This document shows, piece after piece, positions 54,113 to 64,000 of a stretch of 64,000 bases of DNA. The translations under genes and the position numbers were made by a program. The notes under the pieces are model-generated. The model saw nothing but the letters and a program-made list of their open reading frames with translations. It was not told where the DNA came from and ran no database searches. Numbering within the stretch: the first letter of the stretch is position 1; each line of letters opens with the position of its first letter. The stretch comes from Lepidodermella squamata. Its lineage: Eukaryota > Gastrotricha. The DNA is taken from the NCBI GenBank assembly GCA_047495785.1, contig JBLDXI010000014.1:372001-436000 (forward strand), given 5' to 3'.

Positions 54113-54810
54113 TTACTTCAAGGCTTCTCTTTGCCTTCTCCTCTTAGCGATTACGTGGCCTATAACTTTGCCAACTATGAAGCCAATGCCGGCTATGAGA
54201 ACGCATAGAGATCCGACAAAAATCGCAAATCCAGGAACAGTGACAGTCCCTTGAAAAAATGCAAAATTATATTCAAATATTTTAAAATTAATTAAATTTA
54301 ACAGGATCCAATAGTTATAGGCGCTGCCAGTGGTGCAACACGAGCCGCTGTTTCAGCATTCAGCGCCGTTGTTGTAGCGTTCCCATTTGAAAAAGTTGTG
54401 TTAGCGGTGCTTGATGTTATGAAACGTGTTGTTGACGTGGATAAGGAAGTCAAAGTACTTCCAGCAGTCGCTGCGGTTGACGTAGTCGTTGAAAGTGTGG
54501 TAGCAGAACTTGCACTCAAGGTCGATTTATCTGTAGACGTAGTGATGGTTGTGGTTGACTGCGTTGCTATCGAGCTGGTTGTTGGAAAGGTTGTTGAATC
54601 CGATAAATCAGTGCCTTTTGTCCTGTATCATTGATATGAAAATCGGCAAACAATCGTGTCTATAACGTGACTTACGGGGTTATCGTTACACTTGAGCTTT
54701 GACCCGATGCGAGGACTTATGATTTCAAAAACAAATTGCCGTGAAGTAATTTAAATCGCCTCACAAGAGAAAAAACATACTCCCAAGAGCAATCTAGGCA
54801 TAAGTGACAT
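54113..54810 (-). CDS. Mucin-like type I membrane protein 3 of tandem cluster
   Basis: Exons in genomic order 54113-54249, 54303-54622, 54676-54715, 54777-54810, giving 176 residues. Signal peptide MSLMPRLLLGVFLASGQ; ectodomain of Thr/Ser/Ala (TTSSIATQSTTTITTSTDKS, TSLSTSTTRFITSS); a T|GG split codon gives Trp just before the last exon; membrane segment PGFAIFVGSLCVLIAGIGFI; a short Arg/Lys tail (AKRRRQREALK). PGF at the start of the membrane segment and the split Trp codon are shared with member 1, so these are true paralogues rather than chance Thr-rich frames. The donor of exon 1 (GTTTTT) is weak. Confidence 0.75.
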
Positions 54811-55339
54811 TTCTTCTATGTAGTGGGGTATTTTGAAAAAGCTTACTGCAACCGATGAGAAAACCGCCCCGGTCGTTATCTGTGAATTTTGAAAGTATAC
54901 GTCTGGACTTTGAAATCTCCAAATTTACCGCGCCTAAATTGACCAGCCTTCCTGACATGACGCATTGACGGTGGAAATTTAAATTTCTGATGTGAGTGTT
55001 GCTCTGCTGAGCCCACTCGGCAATCACATCGATTTTTCATCGCGCATTTTAATGTGTTGGATTTACGCAAAAAAAACTCATCGCCCGATGGACAACCACA
55101 ATTTTATTGTTACTGTCATTACCTGCAACAACAGGCATAAAGCAGAACACCGAGAGATAGAGAGAGATAGACAAGAGACGAGACGACTTCAACAGGATGA
55201 TTTACTCATGAGAAGAGGACACGATCGGCGATCAGGTCTTATACTCTTAGTTGCTTCCTTCCTTTCGGCCTTACAACACACGCAAAATCAGGCGACATGA
55301 GTGCGGGCTATAACACGCTGCAACTGGTGCTGTTACAAC
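54811..55339. other. Spacer between mucin-like gene 3 and eIF2A
   Basis: 529 nt. Promoter side of mucin-like gene 3 and 3' flank of eIF2A, both minus. A purine-rich GAGATAGAGAGAGATAGA run lies near 55153. No gene seen. Confidence 0.5.
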
Positions 55340-57337
55340 TCAGTTGGCAGATAGCGACATCAACTGCGACAACTCGGCGCGCAGTGACGCCTCGGCTTCG
55401 ATCTTCTTCATCTGGTTCAGTTCCAGCTGCTGGCCATTCATTTGGCTGCATTTCTCCTTCAGTTTGTCGATTTCATCCAACTTCTGTAAAAGCAAATCGT
55501 AAAATACCTCTGCGTTTGAATATTTGAATTTCAACTCACTTTGCGAACTCCCTTAATGCGCCTTTGCAAGGCTTCAGCGTCAGACTGGGGCGGCTTATTT
55601 TGCTGCATTTGCTGACCACCGCCGCCTCCACCGCCACCAGCGGCACCCTGTTTGTTACGCAGATGTGGCGGGACGTAAACATCAGGTGCCTTTTGCGTCG
55701 AAAGCGGACGCCCGCTGCCGTTCAAGCAAACGCCACTCGGCGACTCTAGAGCCGCTATCAACGGATTTTCCTTCTGCTTCTGCGTCAAAGCTGGAGTCGA
55801 GACAGCTTTCGCATTGGAAATGTTTCTGAATGATTTCAGCAACGAAACCTCGTACAGCTGGCCGTCCGGGGTTTTTGGCAACCATTCGAACGCGATGCGA
55901 AGACTGATACCGGCAGTTGCGCTATCGGCTGCACGAACCAACGAGGCGACCGCGAATAAATTGTTGACGCGGAGACGAGGTGCCAGAGTTCCAACGACCA
56001 AATGCGTGCCATCAGGTGACCATTCAAACGTGTTCGCATCAGGCAAGTGTTTCGAGAAAAGCAGGCGTGGCTGAGTAGCATCAGCCACGCTCCAAATTTG
56101 AAGATCGCCACGAAGCCCGCCGAAACCGCCCATCGCGAGAAAACGGCCGTCAGGCTTGCTAAACTGAGCCCAGTTTCGCGTGCCAGGTTCAATATCAGCG
56201 ATGCGCTGCAAGCAGCTGGCGGCATCGGCGCCGGGTTTTAGCGGAAGAACTCGGAACAGCGCCGTTCTAGCCGGGAACGGGCCAAAGACAACGCAGAAGA
56301 CAGAAGCGTCCGGGTGCCAAACCGCCGAGTGAACTTGTTGCGACTCATTGCCGCCGCCAGAACCTTGTTTCGAAGAACGAGCTGCGCCGAATAGCGGGAC
56401 AAGACAGCACATGCCCGGATCTTCGCCACGATTCTGCGCATTCCCAGAAGGACTTATTGCAAAATAAAGTGTACGGTCACCGTAATAAGACCGGTCACTT
56501 TGCTCGCTGGTGACAACCAACAGCGCGCAAGTTCCAGTTGCGTTCCAGTGGAAGTTAACGCTGTCACAGCGGAATAAACTTAAACGAGCACCGGCAGCAT
56601 TCATGGAATGCGGATAAGAAAACAACCGAATAATTGAAGGCTGAGCTTGTTTCCCAGCAGAGAAAACGCCGAGTGGGGCTAATGGACCAGGTCCCATGTT
56701 GAAATCATTGATCTTCCCCAGCTCTAATTTCCGAACTGCTTTCGTGAAGTCATTGTTCTCATAGAACAAAATGTCGCCGTTAGAGGCCAATCTCACAGCT
56801 ACCCGTTCGTCGCTGCTCCATTGAAGAGACCACTGCGAAATCCGTTTGTGCATAAAAGTGCCAGCCAAATCACCACAGCGAGCGTCATCGGCAAGATAAA
56901 ACAATCGCATGTTGTCCACATTTTCAGTTTCAGGTCGGCAACTTTCCCACAATAGAATTATAGAATCTTTTGGCGAAATATCAATCAATATAGTATCTGG
57001 CCTGCTGATTGCAAGTCGCGTCGAACCGCTAGCAACGTCATAGACATTTACACTGTAAAAGTAACAAATAATTTATTACGAGAAAATAATTCAAACTTCA
57101 CGAAGCTTACACTTTGTCATTGCACCAAGCTATATATCGATTTGAAGCGCTGATTTTCAAGCTTTTGCACGTTTTCGAACCATCTCTGTCATAGGAAATG
57201 ATTTTTTGCATATATTAAGCAGTTACACAAACAAAGAAAGCTTACATGACTTCGAAATTCGGGCTGTCTGGTTGGCGCAAACAAAGCCCTTCTGAGGAAC
57301 GCCAAACAATGACACTATTGAGAGCAGCCGTATTCAT
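55340..57337 (-). CDS. EIF2A: Eukaryotic translation initiation factor 2A
   Basis: Exons in genomic order 55340-55483, 55540-57052, 57111-57185, 57246-57337, giving 607 residues, close to the usual ~580-600. The N-terminal ~450 residues form the WD-type beta-propeller of eIF2A (WRSSEGLCLRQ, SVNFHWNATGTCALLVV, VHSAVWHPDASVFCVVFG, GGFGGLRGDLQIWSV, NTFEWSPDGTHLVVGTLAPR), followed by VYVPPHLRNK, a Gly/Gln run and a C-terminal coiled coil (KLDEIDKLKEKCSQ). It binds 40S subunits and delivers Met-tRNAi in a GTP-independent way, including under stress. Cytoplasmic housekeeping gene. The poly-Gly run (GGGGGGGG) is a local expansion. It starts 1.5 kb from the divergent ANKRD45-like gene. Confidence 0.95.
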
Positions 57338-58858
57338 TGTTGATAAAACTTTAAAACATCAGTGGTAATGCTGGTAAAAATTTTGGCGCCAACTCCTAAC
57401 AATTTAAGATGGAAATATAGAAGAAATATTGGAATACATAACAATGTTGAAAACATTACAATACCCGAAACGCACCCTATCGTGATACTTATTCGAAGGC
57501 CCTAATTGATAATTCAACTTATGAAATATCTAATATCAATAAGTAATAAATATTTCTTCGTCAATCGTCAAGGAATGTGCACATCAGTAGCATCGACTAA
57601 AGAAAAAGCCAAATCATGCTCCAACTGAGGGGAAATTGGAGGAAGGCTCCGGCAAAAAACCGAAACAGGATGTATCGGTTGAAGTTAGCCGTACAACACA
57701 ATATTGAGTATTGCTGGTTGGAGTTTAACACTTTGCATCGCTCGCAGAACCAACAGGAGAATACGACCACGAGTTGAAATCAAGCGGAAGGCGTAACTAA
57801 TAAGCGAACTTCTTGAACAGAAACTGTGATTCAAAGTTTAAACATTGCACGATTTTAGGGAAATTTTGGGTGAGACTAGGCTTTGATCGATGCTATCTAT
57901 TGGCTTAACAGGTAGTTACCAACTATGAACTTTTGCAGGCGAGATATCGCCTGGCCGTCTTTGCCCACTCAACTGACAGTTTCATTTTTTCAGAAGTTCA
58001 CACCTGATGAAACAAAAAGATTGTTCATAAAAGAATAATATTTAGTAGTTATTAAAACTTCATACAATTAATATTTTATTTCTCGAAATTGGTTGATTAA
58101 ATAAAATAAAATTATTCGAAATTTGTGTAAATTGCGTTGCCATAGTCACGCTACTGAAGTTAGCGAAAATCGACGAAATCGAGAGACCATCCTCTGAACT
58201 CTGAACGCACCTTCGTTTAATGCGCTGCTCTGCGCATATTCAAGTCAGAACAAACGTCAACGGATGCTACCAGTCTTGAGCGTTCGTATCTACGGGAAAC
58301 GGGAAAATGCCGGCAGTATTCTTATCTTTAGCGTACTGTTGAGTCGCAAGCCTCGCCTCTCCCCGCCCTACTCTACATTGCTAGCCAATTCACTTATACA
58401 TTTAATTTTTTATAGTAGATTTGTTCGTAGAGTTGAGAGTTTGCTATTAGATACGATCTGAATATCGCCGACTTCTATAGATTACTTAATTGAATATTGA
58501 TGAGTTAGCGAGTATAGCAAGTTTAGCGAGCTCTTGAAGTTGGATTCGTAGAAAAGGAAAAGCTTAAAATTGCTGGCATGGCTCTGATAGACTCATCGCA
58601 CTCCTCCCTCATCCATCATTCTCTTGCTCTTCATTCTCGTCTCACCATGATGCAGGAGACCTCATCAGATCATCTTGAATAAAATTGTGCATCGAGTCAT
58701 GTATATGCTCTGTTCAGCAGCCACGCCAATTAGTAAAAATGGATGAAAAAGCTTAAAGAACGTCAAACCAGCTGTATTATGTATATAGCAGCTAGAATAG
58801 GAATACTGAATTATATTGAACTTGCTATAAACTTTCCATAATATTTTTTTTTAGAAAA
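57338..58858. other. Divergent intergenic region, eIF2A / ANKRD45-like
   Basis: 1.5 kb with no supported coding gene; a 65-codon plus frame at 58264-58461 has no recognisable domain. TTTTTTTTTAG directly before the 58859 ATG looks like a 3' splice site, so the ANKRD45-like gene may have a non-coding first exon in this interval. Confidence 0.5.
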
Positions 58859-59798
58859 ATGGCGTCAATTAAATCAGCCACATCCATAGCCAGTCAAAAA
58901 CCAGGCTCGGCTACTAAAAAGAAAGCGTCACACGCGAAAGGGCGGCCAGGGTTTGTACAACCCGATACTCCTATCATTGTGGACCCGGATTTCTTGCTCA
59001 ACAGCATATTCAAAAACGACGTTGATTCGTTGACTGATGCCATATCGTTCGAAGAACATCCCAATTTCCCTAATGTTATTGAGAAATTACCCATTCGTGA
59101 TGCATACGGTAAAACTGCGATAGAAACAGCCGCAATGATTGGTAGAATCGACTGCGCGCTAGCCGTGATAAATTCGGAGAGAGAAGACGTTAATCGGAGG
59201 ACAAGTTGTGGTTATACCCCGCTTCACATTGCTGCTGCGTGGGGGCGTACTGATTTGGTTCGTCGGTTGGTTGAAATGGGGGCTGATATGCAACAGCGCA
59301 ACCAGAGCGGTAAAATTTATCTCCGAGTTCAGACATTTGAAATTATGCCATGATTTACTACCAGGAGAGCGACCTCGTGAAGTTGCTGCTAGATATGGGC
59401 AGCAACCCAGCGTGCTCTACCTTGACTGGGCTGAAGCTCGCAAGGCACTTCTTGATGCTATTGCCGAAATGCAACTTACCTTGCAGGATAAAGAAAAAAT
59501 GGATCAAGTGAAGCTAGGGAAGGAAGATAAGCTCTACGCAACTGCGGCTTGTCGTGAAAAGCAGGATTGGTTCAATAACACCCCTGATGCCACAACGGGC
59601 GATTATCGGATCCAACGGCGAGACCTTGAGGAAACTCTCAAGCCTATCTGGGGTAATATTAAAGCGGGAGAAATTAAACATGCTCAGTGGTTAGCTAGAA
59701 GGGCTCAGATCTATTCTGAATTGGGTCTCAGGGCTCTTCATAACTCTGATCATAATAACAATAATAATAACATCAGCAACAGCAATAGCAACAATTGA
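58859..59798 (+). CDS. Ankyrin repeat protein, ANKRD45-like
   Basis: Exons 58859-59309 and 59365-59798 (55-nt intron, phase 1), 294 residues. A basic N terminus (SATKKKASHAKGRPG), then three ankyrin repeats (DAYGKTAIETAAMIGRIDCA, CGYTPLHIAAAWGRTDLVRR, then GERPREVAARYGQ), then a conserved helical tail beginning YLDWAEARKALLDAI, as in vertebrate ANKRD45, a centrosome/cilium-associated protein of similar size. The C terminus ends in an Asn/Ser run. No signal peptide. Naming rests on architecture and the DWAEAR stretch, so it is a good but not certain assignment. Confidence 0.85.
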
Positions 59799-60041
59799 TA
59801 TAATTGCAACGATATTATTTTGCCATTTTATACGAACCATTTCATTTCAACATGCATAATCAGTTTTGTTTCATTTCAGGGAAAATCAGCACCGCACTTA
59901 CTCCTGCGACACCTTGAGGACACCAACCACTCGCGAACTCTTCCAATTTCGTTTATTTATTTCATCTTTATTTGTGTTCATGAAAACTTTTATTTTGCTC
60001 TACGGCTATTTTTCGAAATCAACATTTTTAACAATAAAAGC

Positions 60042-63000
60042 TTATTTTGCCTTTGGTATCTCGATTCTTCGAAATTTCAGAAACATCCGTGTGGTTCCTG
60101 CTGATAAAACTCGTTTGATATGAAATCTCAAGACGCGAATGAGCAACTTTGTGTCAAGAGTCCATGAATTCTCGCGCTTAAACGAGTCGAATATAGAGTC
60201 ATGAATATAGAGTAGATAGGAAAGCGACTTACCTTGGCAGCCTTGACAGCAAAAACGGTGAATTCTATGACGCAGACAACTAGCGCCAATCCAAGTCCTC
60301 CCACCAATACTATGAAAGCTCCTCCTAACACGTCCATAGAAAGCTGTGGAGCCGCCCTTCGCCCTCCAGCCGTCGACGTTTTATCAGATGAATCGCTCGA
60401 ACATTTCACGCTGTTTAGTGAATTGCGCTTTATTTCATCAACCCACCACTTGTTCTTCAGCGCTTGTAAAACTCCTTCGTTCTGCAACTTCAAGATTGAG
60501 GTCGATAGCAAGTCTCGCAGAGGCGATCCTGATAAGATGACAAAAATTGTGCCTAATAATAATAGAAATAACAGTGACACACACCTTTCTGAGTTGCGAT
60601 GCCGTAGCCTTTCGAGTCCAGCAACGCACCAACTTGAAATAACCGGCAGTCTTTAGCAACTTCGTACTCAAGTTTGGTGGATTCGAGAAAAAACGCAAAT
60701 TTTCCTTTGACTAAAGTTGAAACAAAACCAGTTACTTGTAGAAGGCAAAACTAAATGAAACAAACGCTGAATAATTCGTCGAACACCCTCAGCTTGGGTT
60801 TGCTGTAAAGTTTGCTCACGAATCATATTGGCATAAAGCTCACGATAGAGATCAATTTTCGAATTCTATTAGACACGATCATCCTCAAAATCAGCCAAGT
60901 AAATTAGGCAAAATACCTTGAAGAAGCTTTGAGTTGACCCACCAGCCAATGTGCCGTATTTTGTTTTGTTTTGACCCAATAGATCTGTCGGCTTTCTAAG
61001 CGGTACTTCTAGTCGTTCGTTGGTCAGGAATGCGGCAAGATTCGCAGCTGAACGGAAATTTTTTCAACGCAGCCAGAAATATAAGCTAAGCAAATTCATA
61101 CTGTAGCAACTGACGAGGGCGAGAGAAATGAACCCCCAGGTGATGTAGAGAATCCGAGTACTTTTGGCTAGACCCGGAGATATATGTAAATGCAAAAATT
61201 CGTAATAAGCCATCTCATTATTTACCTGACGGGAAGAAATCACATCCTTGCATAAGAGCCGTGCTAATGGCCATCCTGAAAAAAACAACGTTAACCAGAC
61301 TAGTTCAGAAAAAGAGATTGCTCTCTCACCAAATTGAATTGGTTAAGGTCCACTGAGGGTTCTGGCATCGAAAATATTAGGTAAGTAAAGATCGGTTCGA
61401 GATGCGAAACAAACAAACCGGAGGAGACATGCTGGGCGGCTTAGTGGGATTCACAGCCGCCGACCAATCTGAGGGTGAATTGAGTTCCTCGGGAGACAGC
61501 CAGCACAAAACTTGATGGAACACGCTATACACCACTATAGCCACTCCGGCCAGTAGCCAAACGCCAAGGCTTAGTGGCCGGATGAAGCTGAACATGCCTG
61601 ACATGGTTTCATCGTTATCAACGTCGCCAGCATCTTGCCTGTAGTACAGCATCCCAATACCGACTGTCATGAATGACTGCGTAAAATCGACGACTTTTGA
61701 CCTCTGAATTCAAAGATTTAAATATTAATTTAAGAATTCCTGATATAGGACAATAATTACAGACTGCGTTATCGTCAGCGGCGCCAAAGCGGCATCGGCG
61801 CGGCCTTTTTCAAGCTCCCCTATCATTCCGTTCCAGCCATATTCAGATAGCGAGCCATACCGGCCTGAAAAATGTTGAGCCATATTAGGGAAGTGAATGA
61901 CCTTAAATTATAAAGTACCATCTGGAACTAGAGTCAATTCATAACTGAAGCCTAGCTCCTGACTAAGACGTTCTAATAGGTCGATGCAGTAGCCTTCATA
62001 AGCTTCTATGCCTGTTGGCTCATGGTGATGCGAAACATTGACACCGTAAGCAATAACTCTGCTGCCTTGCAGAACCCCGGGCCTGCCTTGAATGACAGAA
62101 CCGTTGCTCGGAAACAAAAGCTTTGATTTTCGCATTATGAATGGCGAATCCTTTACAGCATCAAATACATTTCAAACAAAATAATGACATAGTTAGGGAT
62201 ATTCTTACCAGAATGGTAGTGATCCGCAATTTTCTATTGTTTTGACAAGGCATTCTATGATTTACATGCTTATGATCCGGGTCTTTGTCCGACGTAACAA
62301 CGGCTTCCATTTGCACATGTCGCTTGCTTTCCCTTTTCGAAATTTGAGGAGTGGGATACATCGGCGAAAATGTAGGATTCAAGATCCAAACCAAGTGCAT
62401 TTTACCGCCAGCAAACAGGTATTGCAACCGCTGGAAAGAGCGAGTAAGCTGAATCAAAGTAGAAGAATCTGTAACTTACCACGAAATAACCATCATTTGT
62501 CATATTCAACAACTCTAAGGTCCATCCTTTTCGTTCCTCGGCGAAAACTTTGTTCAGGAATGCCGTTTCTGAAGGTAAGCATAGTGTCGAGTTGTCTTCA
62601 TCATCATCGTTTGGCGAGCTCATCGCTTTGCTAAAAGCATCGGTGGCCGATTTCATAGCCAAGTTCGATATTTCCTCGTCGTTATGGCCGTCGAGGGTGC
62701 TTTCGTAAGCCATTTCAGCACTATCGACATCTTGCCCATCTGGTGTTGCCCTCACAACGATCCGCCGCAGTCTCAGCGCACTGACCGAGGTATGGTCGCC
62801 GACGGAACAAGGTATGTTGAGAGGGTCAAGGTGGAAATTGAGGTTAGTTGCAATGTACATGTAACCTCGACCGGCCAGTCCGAGATCCAGTGCAGTGTGA
62901 ATAAATTTGCGCTCGAAATCAGCCCGAGGGCTAGCGATGACAAACTTGCGGTGCCGATTTGACACCTCCTGAACCGCGTTCTCCCAGTTCTTTCTACTCG

Positions 63001-63999
63001 CAGGCCCTTCATCAATTTTGTGCCCCTTCAGGCGGAACAATCGAACGCTTTGATCACGTTGCGTGGCTGCGTTTAACAATTCTTCGATCGTGCTGCTCAG
63101 AGCTGATTTTTCTTCGATTTCTTGCGTGTCGATTTGAACAAGGGCGAAGCGCGATGTTTTTAAAATTGAGAAAATGATTTCTAGCATAGCGTTATCCAGA
63201 TCTGATTGTTTAGGCATAGCTGAAAGAAATGAAGCTGTTGAAAAATCGTCGCAATCCGGGTGGATGTCGTGTAGTAAATCTGGCGAGTACGTGGGTCCTC
63301 TCGGGTCAGATACTACGACTGGAATTTGAAGGGATTTCGCCACTTCAAAAACAATGTTGGACCAAGCTTTTTCAGGTGATGGCATCGTCTCGAGAATGAC
63401 ACCGATTACAGGGTTTTCAGAGCTTTCCAAAATGTCAACCACTGTCAAACAACAAACATTGAAATTTATCCAAGGTTTTCCAAGCGATTTGTTCTAACGG
63501 GGAATTAAGCTTACCTTCGTCAAACATGTTCATTCCGTTCATAGAGATGATCATGTTCACATCAAAGTAGCGAAATCGCAGCGGGAACATTTCCGGTAGT
63601 TCGGCAAGGTTTATTTTCGGCTTGAAATTAGTCGAACGTTTTATGATTCGCTCTACAGTAGTTACGCGGGCCCAGTATCCAGGGTCAGTTTTCTTCTGTT
63701 CACGCCAATACTTCTCAGGGTCCGTCGTAAAGACCACAACGATGGCAACTTAGCAAAACGGAAGTGAAAAATTGAAGAAAATTCGCGTGGGAAAACCTAC
63801 GAGGCGCATGTCGAGGCCAGGAATACTCAAAATCTGACGAGCCTTCATAGAAATAGTTCCGCGGCTTCTTGGTAGTCGGTGCTAACTTTGAATCGTCGAA
63901 AATAATTATTCCAGATTTTTTCGTAGGAACAAAAAATTCGCTGTTGAATTCAGGAAAATGCGCGAATATAACGAGAATTTTCAACAGCGGTACAAGCAT
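60042..63999 (-). CDS. Ionotropic glutamate receptor, kainate/AMPA type
   Basis: Exons in genomic order 60042-60146, 60233-60528, 60585-60710, 60766-60865, 60917-61047, 61102-61167, 61226-61275, 61330-61361, 61419-61703, 61761-61864, 61919-62150, 62209-62430, 62480-63441, 63515-63748, 63801-63999, giving 1047 residues. Signal peptide [20 protein letters not shown] at the window edge; amino-terminal domain; ligand-binding lobe S1 ([33 protein letters not shown]); M1 ([19 protein letters not shown]); pore ([17 protein letters not shown]); M3 ([10 protein letters not shown]); lobe S2 ([31 protein letters not shown]); M4 ([17 protein letters not shown]). The residues that hold glutamate (PLT, Arg, ST, Glu) are present, so it should be a glutamate-gated cation channel at the neuronal surface. 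The Q/R-site position is Met. The last exon (cytoplasmic tail) and a long linker before S1 are the least certain. Confidence 0.92.
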
Positions 64000-64000
64000 T

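Noticed and set aside
1-64000. CRISPR arrays, bacterial operons, riboswitches
   Set aside because: Genes are spliced by short spliceosomal introns and followed by AATAAA; no regularly spaced direct repeats were seen.

Overview
This window is nuclear DNA from a small invertebrate animal. Nearly every gene is split by very short GT-AG introns (about 45-100 nt, mostly 50-60), proteins carry animal-only domain sets (type IV collagen with a C-terminal NC1 domain, DEG/ENaC channel, ionotropic glutamate receptor, class A GPCR), and AATAAA signals follow several stops. Gene density, short introns and an apparently bacterial or fungal-type enzyme suggest a tardigrade or a similar compact-genome animal; that assignment is inference. 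I spliced the genes by eye: each exon list given was checked so that exon lengths add up to a multiple of three and phases join, except at the 3' end of the inter-alpha-trypsin-inhibitor-like gene.

Layout, left to right. 0.2-3.4 kb: a tandem family of GT32-type glycosyltransferases, two intact and one decayed 3' fragment. 3.5-4.2 kb: a serine/histidine-rich protein. 6.0-7.9 kb: an orphan class A GPCR. 8.7-15.3 kb: a complete type IV collagen gene (22 proposed exons). 15.3-20.1 kb: a gene-poor, locally CpG-rich stretch, with an orphan pair of signal-peptide exons at 19.2-19.4 kb that resembles the first two exons of the transmembrane gene at 20.1-22.6 kb. 23.8-24.7 kb: a Cys-rich type I membrane protein. 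24.9-31.6 kb: four tandem secreted proteins sharing signal peptide, an xCPx segment, usually an RRRR processing site, an acidic segment and a short WAP-like cysteine domain; the last is a Gly/Met repeat protein. I consider this the best candidate for an undescribed system. 32.0-35.6 kb: an ankyrin protein and a two-CTLD membrane lectin. 35.9-37.2 kb: an isochorismatase-type hydrolase fused to an allophanate-hydrolase C-terminal domain. 37.4-43.1 kb: three tandem Sushi+CAP secreted proteins, one with two CAP domains. 43.8-46.4 kb: a DEG/ENaC channel. 46.7-49.4 kb: a VIT+VWA (ITIH-like) secreted protein. 49.9-54.8 kb: three Thr-rich mucin-like single-pass membrane proteins. 55.3-59.8 kb: eIF2A and an ANKRD45-like gene, divergently arranged. 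60.0-64.0 kb: a kainate/AMPA-type glutamate receptor whose signal peptide begins at the very edge of the window.

The genes do not form an operon. The prominent theme is local tandem duplication of genes for secreted or membrane-anchored extracellular proteins (basement membrane collagen, CAP, WAP-like, mucin, lectin, VWA), next to ordinary housekeeping (eIF2A) and neuronal receptors.
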